Shown in pieces: positions 1-5,283 of a stretch of DNA of 5,490 nt; positions within the stretch are counted from its first letter, which is position 1; every line of letters starts with the position of its first letter. The position numbers were made by a program, and so were the translations under genes. Source of the stretch: an uncultured Clostridia bacterium (GTDB lineage Bacteria > Bacillota > Clostridia > Oscillospirales > CAG-272). The notes below the pieces were generated by a model, which worked only from the letters and a program-made list of their open reading frames with translations, made no database searches and was not told the origin of the DNA. The stretch spans positions 1 to 5,490 of the forward strand of contig CAMOHW010000066.1 of assembly GCA_946615525.1 (NCBI GenBank), given 5' to 3'.

Positions 1-1602
1 CATGATGGTCATGCGGCGGTCGCGTTCGTTTTCAATCGTCCGCGAGGCCATAATGCCGGGAACACCGCAACCCGAACCGATGAGCATGGGGATAAAGGAC
101 TTGCCGGAAAGGCCGAAGCGGCGGAAAATGCGGTCCAGCACAAAGGCAACACGCGCCATATAGCCGCAGGCCTCCAAAAATGCCAGTAGAATGAACAGAA
201 CCAAAATTTGAGGAACAAATCCCAACACCGCGCCAACGCCGCCGATGATGCCGTCCACAATCAGACTTTCCAGCCATTCGGGAGTGTGAATCGCCTCCAA
301 TCCGTTGCCGATGAGCACCGGAATACTCGGAATCCAAACGCCGTATTCGGTGGTGTCGGGAACACCCTCGACTTCCTCGCCAAAGTAGGCGTCATAATAA
401 CCGGAAATATCAAATCCTGCCTCGGCAAGCGCGTCGCCGTAGCTTCCGTAGGCCTCGTCAAAGGCACCAAAATCAACGGCTTCCATTGCGTCGGCAATGT
501 CGCCGGCGCCAATGATGTCGGCTTCGCTTGCCGCTTTGACGGTTGCAAGCGCCAAAACGCCGTCTTCCGATTTGAGCGAATCGTCAAAATAGTCTTCCAT
601 GGCGGCTTCATATTTTTTGGTGCCAATGCCAAAGAGGTGGAAGCCGTCGCCAAACACGCCGTCGTTCATAAAGTCGGTCATAAAGGTTCCAACGGTGGTT
701 ACGGAGATGAAATAGACCAGGAACATGATGGCGGCAAAGATGGGCAGCGCCGCCCAACGGTTGGTGACCACGCGGTCGATCTTATCCGAGGTGGTCATCT
801 TTTTGACGCTCTTTTTCTTGTAGCAGCCCTTGATGATGGAGCCGATGTAAACATAGCGCTCGTTGGTGATGATGGACTCCGCGTCGTCGTCCATTTCTTT
901 CTCCACGCGGGCAATATCCTGCTCGATGTGGTCCAGCGTTTCTTTGGGGAGCTTTAACGATTGAATCACCTTTTCATCACGCTCGAACAGCTTGATGGCA
1001 TACCAGCGCTGTTGCTCTTCGGGCAGGTCGTGAACGGTGACCTCCTCGATGTGCGCCAGGGCGTGCTCTACCTCGCCGCCAAAGGTGTGCATGGGAACCG
1101 TTTTGGTATTCTTTGCCGCGTCAATTGCCGCTTGGGCCGCCTCAGTAATGCCGGTGCCTTTGAGCGCCGAGATCTCCATGACTTTGCAACCCAGAGCGCG
1201 GGAGAGCTGCTCGGTGTTGATGACGTCGCCGTTCTTTTTGACCACGTCCATCATGTTCACGGCAACCACAACCGGAATGCCGAGTTCGGTGAGCTGTGTG
1301 GTCAGGTAGAGGTTGCGTTCCAGGTGGGTGCCGTCCACAATGTTGAGGATGGCGTCCGGGCGCTCGCCAATCAGATATTCGCGGGCAACCACTTCCTCCA
1401 GCGTGTAGGGGGAAAGGGAATAGATGCCCGGCAGGTCGGTGATGATAACGCCTTCCTGCTTTTTGAGTTTGCCTTCCTTTTTCTCAACGGTAACGCCGGG
1501 CCAGTTGCCAACAAACTGGTTGGAGCCGGTCAGCGCGTTGAAGAGCGTGGTCTTGCCGCAGTTGGGGTTGCCGGCAAGGGCAATGCGAATTTGTTTTTCC
1601 AT
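1..1602 (-). CDS. feoB: Ferrous iron transport protein B (FeoB), C-terminus cut off by the window edge
   Basis: This is the main Fe2+ permease of the inner membrane, with a cytosolic G-protein domain fused to a membrane channel. 534 residues are visible and the frame is open at the left edge. The G domain shows G1 GNPNCGKTT (11-19), the T38 switch in [11 protein letters not shown] (32-42), G3 DLPG (56-59), G4 NMMD (116-119) and G5 SAL (144-146). A helical linker domain follows (about 175-270). The first membrane segment is about 283-303. The family hallmark [14 protein letters not shown] is at 449-462, then [17 protein letters not shown] (475-491), [20 protein letters not shown] (497-516) and [18 protein letters not shown] (517-534), which contains the conserved Gate-type sequence. 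The start ATG at 1600-1602 has AAGGAG at 1615-1620, 12 nt upstream, a slightly long spacing. The gene lies 47 nt after feoA gene 2 and is surely cotranscribed with it. Oddity: residues about 325-430 form an acidic extra loop between membrane segments 1 and 2. The family assignment is near certain. Confidence 0.98.
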   Translation of the reverse strand, partial: MEKQIRIALAGNPNCGKTTLFNALTGSNQFVGNWPGVTVEKKEGKLKKQEGVIITDLPGIYSLSPYTLEEVVAREYLIGERPDAILNIVDGTHLERNLYLTTQLTELGIPVVVAVNMMDVVKKNGDVINTEQLSRALGCKVMEISALKGTGITEAAQAAIDAAKNTKTVPMHTFGGEVEHALAHIEEVTVHDLPEEQQRWYAIKLFERDEKVIQSLKLPKETLDHIEQDIARVEKEMDDDAESIITNERYVYIGSIIKGCYKKKSVKKMTTSDKIDRVVTNRWAALPIFAAIMFLVYFISVTTVGTFMTDFMNDGVFGDGFHLFGIGTKKYEAAMEDYFDDSLKSEDGVLALATVKAASEADIIGAGDIADAMEAVDFGAFDEAYGSYGDALAEAGFDISGYYDAYFGEEVEGVPDTTEYGVWIPSIPVLIGNGLEAIHTPEWLESLIVDGIIGGVGAVLGFVPQILVLFILLAFLEACGYMARVAFVLDRIFRRFGLSGKSFIPMLIGSGCGVPGIMASRTIENERDRRMTIM

Positions 1603-1649
1603 AAAAATTTCAATCTCCTTTTCTTCCGAAAATTCAATTCTTTTTGAGG

Positions 1650-1871
1650 TCAGATCAATTCGATCATTTCGGCGTCGGCTTTCCGCAGGGAAAGTTCGTA
1701 GCCGCGCACGGTAATTTCAATGGGATCTCCCAGCGGAGCCACTTTGCGGACGTAAATCTCCACCCCTTTGGTAATGCCCATGTCCATAATTCTGCGCTTG
1801 ACGGCACCTTCGCCGGTCAGCTTGGCAACCTGAACCGTTTCGCCGATTTTTGCATCTTTGAGCGTTTTCAT
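1650..1871 (-). CDS. feoA: FeoA family protein, second copy, directly upstream of feoB
   Basis: This 73-residue cytosolic protein is a complete FeoA (SH3-like beta barrel). FeoA proteins are thought to bind the cytosolic part of FeoB and support Fe2+ uptake. The family signature is clear: the N-terminal [17 protein letters not shown] strand, [17 protein letters not shown] (20-36), then [19 protein letters not shown] (40-58) and the closing [13 protein letters not shown] strand. The R-R-x-M-D-M-G-I-x-x-G core is the usual diagnostic stretch. The ATG at 1869-1871 is preceded by AGAGG (1881-1885) at 9 nt. The gene sits 54 nt after the first FeoA gene and 47 nt before feoB, with no promoter visible in either gap, so it reads as the middle gene of a three-gene operon. 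Of the two FeoA proteins, this one is closer to the classic FeoA pattern. Confidence 0.95.
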   Translation of the reverse strand: MKTLKDAKIGETVQVAKLTGEGAVKRRIMDMGITKGVEIYVRKVAPLGDPIEITVRGYELSLRKADAEMIELI

Positions 1872-1925
1872 TGACGTTTTCCTCTTTCTACCTTATTTTT
1901 TTATAAAAGAAACAGCTAAAAAAGG

Positions 1926-2138
1926 TCAAACCATAATTTTTTGCGCCATTTCGCGACTGATGGCAATGCGCGAATCCATAATTTTGACAATGATATTTCC
2001 GGCAAGCGTTGTGATGATGGTCACCACGCTTCCAACGTGAAATCCAATGTCGGCAAGATGCTGGCGCACGTCGGGACTGCCGCCGATCTTCTTGACGACC
2101 AGTTCCTCGCCCTCGGGGGCAAAATTCAAAGGCATCAT
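1926..2138 (-). CDS. feoA: FeoA family protein, first gene of the feo operon
   Basis: This 70-residue FeoA-type protein begins MMPLNFAPEGEELVVKKIGG. It contains the FeoA core in divergent form: SPDVRQHLADIGFHVGSVVT (21-40) replaces the usual RRR-x-x-D-M-G segment, followed by GNIIVKIMDSRIAISREMA (47-65), the final beta strands. I placed the start at the first of two adjacent ATG codons (2136-2138), because AAAGGAG (2147-2153) lies exactly 8 nt upstream. A longer reading from 2171 would put this ribosome binding site inside the coding region and is less likely. It is the promoter-proximal gene of the operon, with a leader of about 70 nt from the predicted start site. Clostridia often carry two FeoA proteins of differing sequence before FeoB; why both are kept is not established, and this copy could be a FeoB partner or a sensor. 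Confidence 0.92.
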   Translation of the reverse strand: MMPLNFAPEGEELVVKKIGGSPDVRQHLADIGFHVGSVVTIITTLAGNIIVKIMDSRIAISREMAQKIMV

Positions 2139-2146
2139 TGTTTGTT

Positions 2147-2153
2147 CTCCTTT
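2147..2153 (-). promoter_or_regulatory. Ribosome binding site deciding the start of feoA gene 1
   Basis: AAAGGAG reads on the minus strand with 8 nt to the ATG at 2136-2138. This is ideal spacing for that start and rules against the upstream in-frame start at 2171. Confidence 0.85.
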
Positions 2154-2190
2154 GGTAATACAATATGCCAAACGGCTGCTTTTTAAAAAA

Positions 2191-2206
2191 GTTAGCTTAT
2201 GCTAAC
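2191..2206. promoter_or_regulatory. Palindromic operator at the feo transcription start (copy 1)
   Basis: GTTAGCTTATGCTAAC has perfect 6-bp arms (GTTAGC/GCTAAC) around a 4-bp centre. It begins about 9 bp downstream of the -10 box, so it covers the predicted start site and the first transcribed bases, a typical repressor position. The half-site resembles the GGTTAG/CTAACC arms of iron- or manganese-responsive DtxR/IdeR-family boxes, and it does not look like a Fur box. Assignment to that family is inference; the palindrome and its position are seen directly. A second copy lies at 2290-2305. Confidence 0.8.
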
Positions 2207-2214
2207 CATAACAA

Positions 2215-2243
2215 ATTATACGCCCCCGCGCGGATTTTGTCAA
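2215..2243 (-). promoter_or_regulatory. Consensus sigma-A-type promoter of the feo operon
   Basis: On the minus strand the -35 box is TTGACA (2238-2243) and the -10 box is TATAAT (2215-2220), separated by exactly 17 bp. Both hexamers are perfect consensus, so the unrepressed promoter should be very strong, consistent with control mainly by repression. The spacer is GC-rich in an AT-rich region and contains the 8-bp self-complementary CCGCGCGG (2226-2233). Predicted transcription start is about 2207-2209. Confidence 0.93.
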
Positions 2244-2289
2244 CCGTTTTGCCATATTTTTTTGGATTTTGGGAAAATCAACAAAAACA

Positions 2290-2305
2290 GTTAGCAAAAG
2301 CTAAC
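2290..2305. promoter_or_regulatory. Palindromic operator upstream of the feo promoter (copy 2)
   Basis: GTTAGCAAAAGCTAAC has the same perfect GTTAGC/GCTAAC arms as the copy at 2191-2206. On the minus strand the two copies share GGTTAGC-N4-GCTAACT. Its near edge is 46 bp upstream of the -35 box, and its centre is 99 bp from the centre of copy 1. It may help the repressor act by looping or cooperative loading, or may belong to a weak second promoter that I cannot identify. Confidence 0.75.
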
Positions 2306-2329
2306 CGAATTTTGTGAAAAAATACAAAA

Positions 2330-2370
2330 AGAGAAGGGGACTTTTCTTGCAAGAAAAGCCCCCGTTCTCT
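2330..2370 (-). terminator. Intrinsic terminator after the XRE regulator gene
   Basis: The centre is the perfectly self-complementary CTTTTCTTGCAAGAAAAG (2341-2358). It is extended by a GGGG/CCCC stem (2336-2339 with 2360-2363) past one mismatch, and by GAGAA/TTCTC (2331-2335 with 2365-2369) past one bulged base. On the minus strand it is followed by TTTTTGTATTTTTT, a good U-tract. It starts 5 nt after the stop codon of the XRE gene and insulates the feo operon from read-through. A 23-bp part (2336-2358) is identical to 4878-4900. Confidence 0.92.
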
Positions 2371-2374
2371 CTTA

Positions 2375-2998
2375 TTACTGCCTCAACTTCCTCCGGCGAC
2401 GGAAGCGGGACCACATAATGATAATCGGTTGACCGGGGATGCCGAGCAGGTAGATGAGCCAGACCGATGGTTTGCCGGCAACGAGGAAAGAGATATGGAT
2501 GGACGCGAGCAGCGACCACATAAGAAGAGAAATAATGAAGTAATTTCGTTTTTGATTGAACCAAAGAGTATTGAAGATCAGCCAGACGATACAGGAAACC
2601 GGAACGGCATAAAGGAAGGCGAGCCAGAAATTTTCGGGGATCCGGTCCAGGATCGAGCCACCGGTTGAGAAGGTCAGAGTGGCAATGAGCCAGACCATGA
2701 CCACGCCGATCCCGGTAATGATGGTATGGTTCCGGAGCCGGTGAGCGGGCGGAACCGGTGCATCGGCAAGTTCGGCCGGGTGTTCATCCGAGAGCAGGTA
2801 ATCCACGGTCACGCCGAAGAGGTCGGCGATGCGTTTGAGGATCACCACATCGGGCAGAGATTCGGCACGCTCCCATTTGGAAACGGCTTTATCGGTATAG
2901 TTGAGCGCCTCGGCAAGTTCGGACTGCGTCATGGCGCTTTTCTTTCGCAGCGCAACCAGATTGGCAGCAACAATGCGCTTGATGGCTTCGGTTTCCAC
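2375..2998 (-). CDS. XRE-family helix-turn-helix regulator with four membrane segments
   Basis: This 207-residue protein appears to be a membrane-anchored DNA-binding regulator. Residues about 6-70 form a Cro/CI-type HTH domain: LVALRKKSAMTQSELAEALN (14-33) contains the first helices, TDKAVSKWERAESLPD (35-50) the recognition helix and the conserved SKWER motif, and IADLFGVTVDYLLS (57-70) the closing helices. A short linker rich in Pro and Ala follows. Four hydrophobic segments come next (about 91-110, 123-144, 153-173, 177-197), and the tail WSRFRRRRKLRQ is strongly basic, as expected for a cytosolic end. The start is a GTG (2996-2998) with AAAGGAG (3006-3012) at 7 nt. A TTG two codons upstream would leave only 1 nt to the ribosome binding site. 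The stop is a tandem TAATAA, followed by the terminator. The gene is divergent from the acyl-CoA synthetase, which may be its target. The signal it senses is unknown; I do not recognise a named homologue. Confidence 0.9.
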   Translation of the reverse strand: METEAIKRIVAANLVALRKKSAMTQSELAEALNYTDKAVSKWERAESLPDVVILKRIADLFGVTVDYLLSDEHPAELADAPVPPAHRLRNHTIITGIGVVMVWLIATLTFSTGGSILDRIPENFWLAFLYAVPVSCIVWLIFNTLWFNQKRNYFIISLLMWSLLASIHISFLVAGKPSVWLIYLLGIPGQPIIIMWSRFRRRRKLRQ

Positions 2999-3005
2999 GC
3001 GCAAT

Positions 3006-3012
3006 CTCCTTT
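3006..3012 (-). promoter_or_regulatory. Ribosome binding site deciding the GTG start of the XRE gene
   Basis: AAAGGAG on the minus strand lies 7 nt before GTG (2996-2998) and only 1 nt before the alternative TTG (3002-3004), so the GTG is the usable start. Confidence 0.8.
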
Positions 3013-3033
3013 CCCTGAAACATTTCTTTGTCT

Positions 3034-3062
3034 ATTATATCATAAATTGATGATGAAATCAA
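3034..3062 (-). promoter_or_regulatory. Promoter of the XRE regulator gene
   Basis: On the minus strand, TTGATT (3057-3062) and TATAAT (3034-3039) are separated by 17 bp. The -10 box is preceded by TGA, giving an extended TGnTATAAT form. The predicted start is near 3027, leaving a leader of about 30 nt that includes the ribosome binding site. Confidence 0.8.
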
Positions 3063-3098
3063 CCGGAAAAAAGTCGATTTTACAATTTGGACAAATTT

Positions 3099-3158
3099 GG
3101 CTCTACCGGCGGTAGAGTGCCGAAAACAGACGGTAGAGCCGCAGTAGAATGGTGTAGA
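3099..3158. repeat. Cluster of GGTAGAG-type repeats upstream of the acyl-CoA synthetase promoter
   Basis: The core GTAGA occurs on the plus strand at 3112, 3133, 3144 and 3154, that is at intervals of 21, 11 and 10 bp, close to two, one and one turns of the helix. The first two copies are the full GGTAGAG. An inverted copy, CTCTACC (3101-3107), pairs with GGTAGAG at 3111-3117 as a 7-bp palindrome with a GGC centre. The longer GGCTCTACC (3099-3107) also pairs with GGTAGAGCC (3132-3140). The last copy ends directly against the -35 TTGACA. The arrangement looks like a multi-site operator for an activator or a cooperative repressor. The protein that binds it is not known from the sequence. Confidence 0.65.
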
Positions 3159-3188
3159 TTGACAGGAAAGAACGGGCGGCGGTATAAT
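3159..3188 (+). promoter_or_regulatory. Promoter of the acyl-CoA synthetase gene
   Basis: TTGACA (3159-3164) and TATAAT (3183-3188) are both perfect consensus boxes, separated by 18 bp with a GC-rich spacer. The predicted start is near 3195, about 30 nt before the ATG. Confidence 0.88.
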
Positions 3189-3223
3189 AAAAGGGCGAAA
3201 TCCGGTACCAATGGAGGTTCACA

Positions 3224-4864
3224 ATGAAGAAGCGAAACACAGAGGTTCAGCCGATCCGGTCGATCCGGGAGATGATGGAAATTGCCGTCACTCAGAATCC
3301 GAACCTGATCTCCTATCAGTATCAGAACGGCAAAGAGCTGATCAGCGTCACCACGCTGGAGTTTTACGACAGTGTGGAGAATCTGGGCGCGAAACTGACC
3401 GAAATGGGGTTTGGGAGATCCCATATCGCCTGCGTGGGAGAGAACAGCTACCCCTGGATCCAGACCTTTCTTATGTCTTTGATGACGGCGGGCGTCTTCG
3501 TTCCGATCGACAAGGAGCTCCCTGCCGACAATATGATCTATCTCTTAAACGAAAGCGACAGCGAGATCGTCTTCTGCTCCGAAAAATACGAAAAGATTTT
3601 TGCCGACCATCGCGCGGAGCTGCCGTGTGTGAAAAAGATCGTTTGCTTTGAAAGAGCCGATCACGAGGGCGATTTTCTTTCCTTCCGGCGGCTGATCGCC
3701 GAAGGTGCCAAACTCGACCGCGCGGCATACGATTCGCTGAAAAGTGACGCGAATGAGTTGAAATATCTGGTCTATACATCGGGCACGACCGGGATCGCCA
3801 AGGGCGTGATGCTTACCGAACACAATCTTTGCTGCGGGATCTACTACGGTCTGCTTGTTTCAAGCATCTACGAAAAAGGTCTGTCGGTCCTACCCTATCA
3901 CCACACCTACGAGGCCGTTTGCGAACTGCTCGTTTCGATCCATCACCAAACCACGATCTGCATCAACGATTCGCTTCGCCATGTGCAGAAGAATCTGCAA
4001 TTCTATCGTCCTACGCACATCTATCTGGTCCCGGCGTTTTCGGACCACTTTTATAATAGTATCTGGTCCACTGTGCGCAAGCAGGGAAAGGAAAAGCTCT
4101 TTCGCCGGATGCTGAAACTTTCGGACGGTCTGCGAAAAATCGGGATCGACTTGCGGCGCGTGTTCTTTCGCTCAATCCTCAAACAGTTTGGCGGCAAACT
4201 GCGACGGATCGTCTGCGGCGGCGCGCCCATTCGTCCGGAAGTCGGCGCCTTCTTTGACCAGATCGGCATTGCGCTGACCGGCGGCTACGGCATCACCGAA
4301 TGCTCTCCGCTCGTTTCGGTCAATGATGACGACAAAACAAACAATTTCTCCTCGGCAGGGCATCACCTTGCCTGCCTTCAATGGAAGATCAACGATCCGA
4401 TCGACGGCATTGGCGAGATCTGTGTGAAGGGCGATGTCGTCATGCTCGGTTACTATAAGCGCCCCGACCTGACCGCCGAAGCCATTCAAAACGGCTGGTT
4501 CTACACCGGCGACTACGGTTATATCAACGAAAAGGATGAAATTGTCATCACCGGGCGCAAAAAGAACATCATCGTTTTGAGCAACGGCAAGAATATCTAT
4601 CCCGAGGAAATGGAACTGCGGATGCAGCAGGCGCTGCCCTACCTGACCGAGGTCGTCGTTTCAGGCATCCGGAACGAACACGGGCAGGACACCGGCCTTG
4701 CCGCCGAATGTTACATCGCCGATGAAACGATCAACCGCGAAAAAGTTCCCGGCGACATCCGCGCCGCCCTTTCCGCCCTACCCGCCTATAAACAAATTTT
4801 GAATATCACCTTCCGCGCCGAACCCTTTCCCAAAACCACATCGAATAAAATCAAGAGGGGATAA
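3224..4864 (+). CDS. AMP-binding long-chain acyl-CoA synthetase-like enzyme
   Basis: This 546-residue adenylate-forming enzyme probably activates a fatty acid with ATP to an acyl-AMP and transfers it to CoA. It is expected in the cytosol or at the inner membrane face. Motifs appear in family order: the P-loop YTSGTTGIAKGV (184-195), LPYHHTYE (223-230), CGGAPIRPEV (331-340), GYGITECSP (354-362), YTGDYG (427-432), the hinge region GRKKNIIVLSNGKNIYPEEM (444-463), and PKTTSNKIKR (536-545) with the expected catalytic lysine at 542. The long helical stretch 276-326 before the CGGAP motif favours the long-chain (FadD/FAA-like) group over acetyl- or aryl-CoA ligases. The ATG follows TGGAGG (3212-3217) at 6 nt. 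Oddities: the chain ends one residue after the final motif, and the usual Gly before the catalytic Lys is Asn541. No acyl carrier or beta-oxidation gene is adjacent, so the substrate is uncertain; transfer to an acyl carrier protein is an alternative. Confidence 0.92.
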   Translation: MKKRNTEVQPIRSIREMMEIAVTQNPNLISYQYQNGKELISVTTLEFYDSVENLGAKLTEMGFGRSHIACVGENSYPWIQTFLMSLMTAGVFVPIDKELPADNMIYLLNESDSEIVFCSEKYEKIFADHRAELPCVKKIVCFERADHEGDFLSFRRLIAEGAKLDRAAYDSLKSDANELKYLVYTSGTTGIAKGVMLTEHNLCCGIYYGLLVSSIYEKGLSVLPYHHTYEAVCELLVSIHHQTTICINDSLRHVQKNLQFYRPTHIYLVPAFSDHFYNSIWSTVRKQGKEKLFRRMLKLSDGLRKIGIDLRRVFFRSILKQFGGKLRRIVCGGAPIRPEVGAFFDQIGIALTGGYGITECSPLVSVNDDDKTNNFSSAGHHLACLQWKINDPIDGIGEICVKGDVVMLGYYKRPDLTAEAIQNGWFYTGDYGYINEKDEIVITGRKKNIIVLSNGKNIYPEEMELRMQQALPYLTEVVVSGIRNEHGQDTGLAAECYIADETINREKVPGDIRAALSALPAYKQILNITFRAEPFPKTTSNKIKRG

Positions 4865-4872
4865 GATATTGA

Positions 4873-4910
4873 GAGCGGGGGACTTTTCTTGCAAGAAAAG
4901 GCCCCCGCTC
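4873..4910 (+). terminator. Intrinsic terminator between convergent genes
   Basis: The core palindrome CTTTTCTTGCAAGAAAAG (4883-4900) is extended, past one mismatch, by a 9-bp GC-rich stem (4873-4881 with 4902-4910). The plus-strand T-run (CTGTATTTTG) is modest, and the minus-strand run is weak. It lies 8 nt after the synthetase stop and 18 nt from the stop of the opposing DUF1667 gene, so it probably serves the synthetase mainly and may serve both. Its core matches the terminator at 2330-2370. Confidence 0.82.
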
Positions 4911-4928
4911 CTGTATTTTGATACATTC

Positions 4929-5282
4929 TCAATCTCTATCCGCCGTTACAACAATGTCGGCGCCGGTGTCAAGCACGTTGGCAATGACAACGTCCCCAAT
5001 ATGGACGGGCAGGGTAACGGTAGCGGCGTTAATGGCGTCCATGCAGGCAAAGATCAACTCTTTTGGAATGGTGCGGCTGGTTTTGACCGGGACGGGCTCA
5101 CCGCCCATTGCGCGGACGGTGGAAGTGACGGTGCGCATGGGATGCGTGCACTCGTCAATGGCGTATTGTTTGCCGCGGGGGCAGGTAAAGCCCTCGATGT
5201 TTTCAATGGCTCCGTTGGCGGCAAACTCCACTTGGAGTTGACAGCCGCGCGGGCAGACGATACAGGTCAAGTTTCTTGTCAT
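4929..5282 (-). CDS. DUF1667 protein with conserved cysteine motif, probable Fe-S redox accessory protein
   Basis: This 117-residue protein matches the DUF1667 (COG3862, conserved CxxC pairs) family, recognised from the LTCIVCPRGCQLQVE start, GFTCPRGKQYAIDECTHPMR (31-50), the PVKTSRTIPKE segment and the IGDVVIANVLDTGADIVVT end. Cysteines at 7, 10, 14 and 34 give the CxxC-x3-C-x19-C pattern seen in the N-terminal [4Fe-4S] domain of molybdopterin oxidoreductases, so a cluster is likely. Cys45 and Cys80 are additional. No molybdopterin domain is present. Members of this family are usually encoded beside FAD-dependent glycerol-3-phosphate dehydrogenase/oxidoreductase genes, as appears to be the case here. 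The start ATG (5280-5282) has GGAGG inside the end of the upstream gene, 9 nt away, and the two genes are separated by 1 nt, so they are translationally close. The precise role is unknown. Confidence 0.9.
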   Translation of the reverse strand: MTRNLTCIVCPRGCQLQVEFAANGAIENIEGFTCPRGKQYAIDECTHPMRTVTSTVRAMGGEPVPVKTSRTIPKELIFACMDAINAATVTLPVHIGDVVIANVLDTGADIVVTADRD

Positions 5283-5283
5283 A

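Noticed and set aside
208..957. Long open frame on the plus strand (249 codons), with others at 961-1647
   Set aside because: They lie antisense to feoB, whose motifs are unmistakable, and their translations show no recognisable domain. They are shadows of the GC-rich coding strand.
1872..1925. AT-rich gap between the two FeoA genes, considered as an attenuator or terminator
   Set aside because: Only a weak, mismatched A/U-only stem can be drawn, without a GC stem. It is more likely an ordinary intercistronic spacer.
2296..2325. Possible second minus-strand promoter around operator copy 2 (TTCACA with a box 17 bp downstream)
   Set aside because: The matching -10 hexamer would be GCTAAC, a poor fit, and the consensus promoter at 2215-2243 suffices.
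2172..2374. Search for a riboswitch or small RNA between the XRE gene and feoA gene 1
   Set aside because: The stretch is accounted for by a terminator, a promoter and two palindromes. The feo leader of about 70 nt shows no known riboswitch core.
3082..3100. Near-tandem repeat ACAATTTGG / ACAAATTTGG in the divergent control region
   Set aside because: Too short and AT-rich to support as a distinct binding site; it is not placed at either promoter's boxes.
3211..3651. Plus-strand frame starting at the ATG at 3211, overlapping the synthetase start
   Set aside because: Its ATG lies within the ribosome binding site region of the synthetase, and the translation is Arg-rich out-of-frame sequence with no domain.
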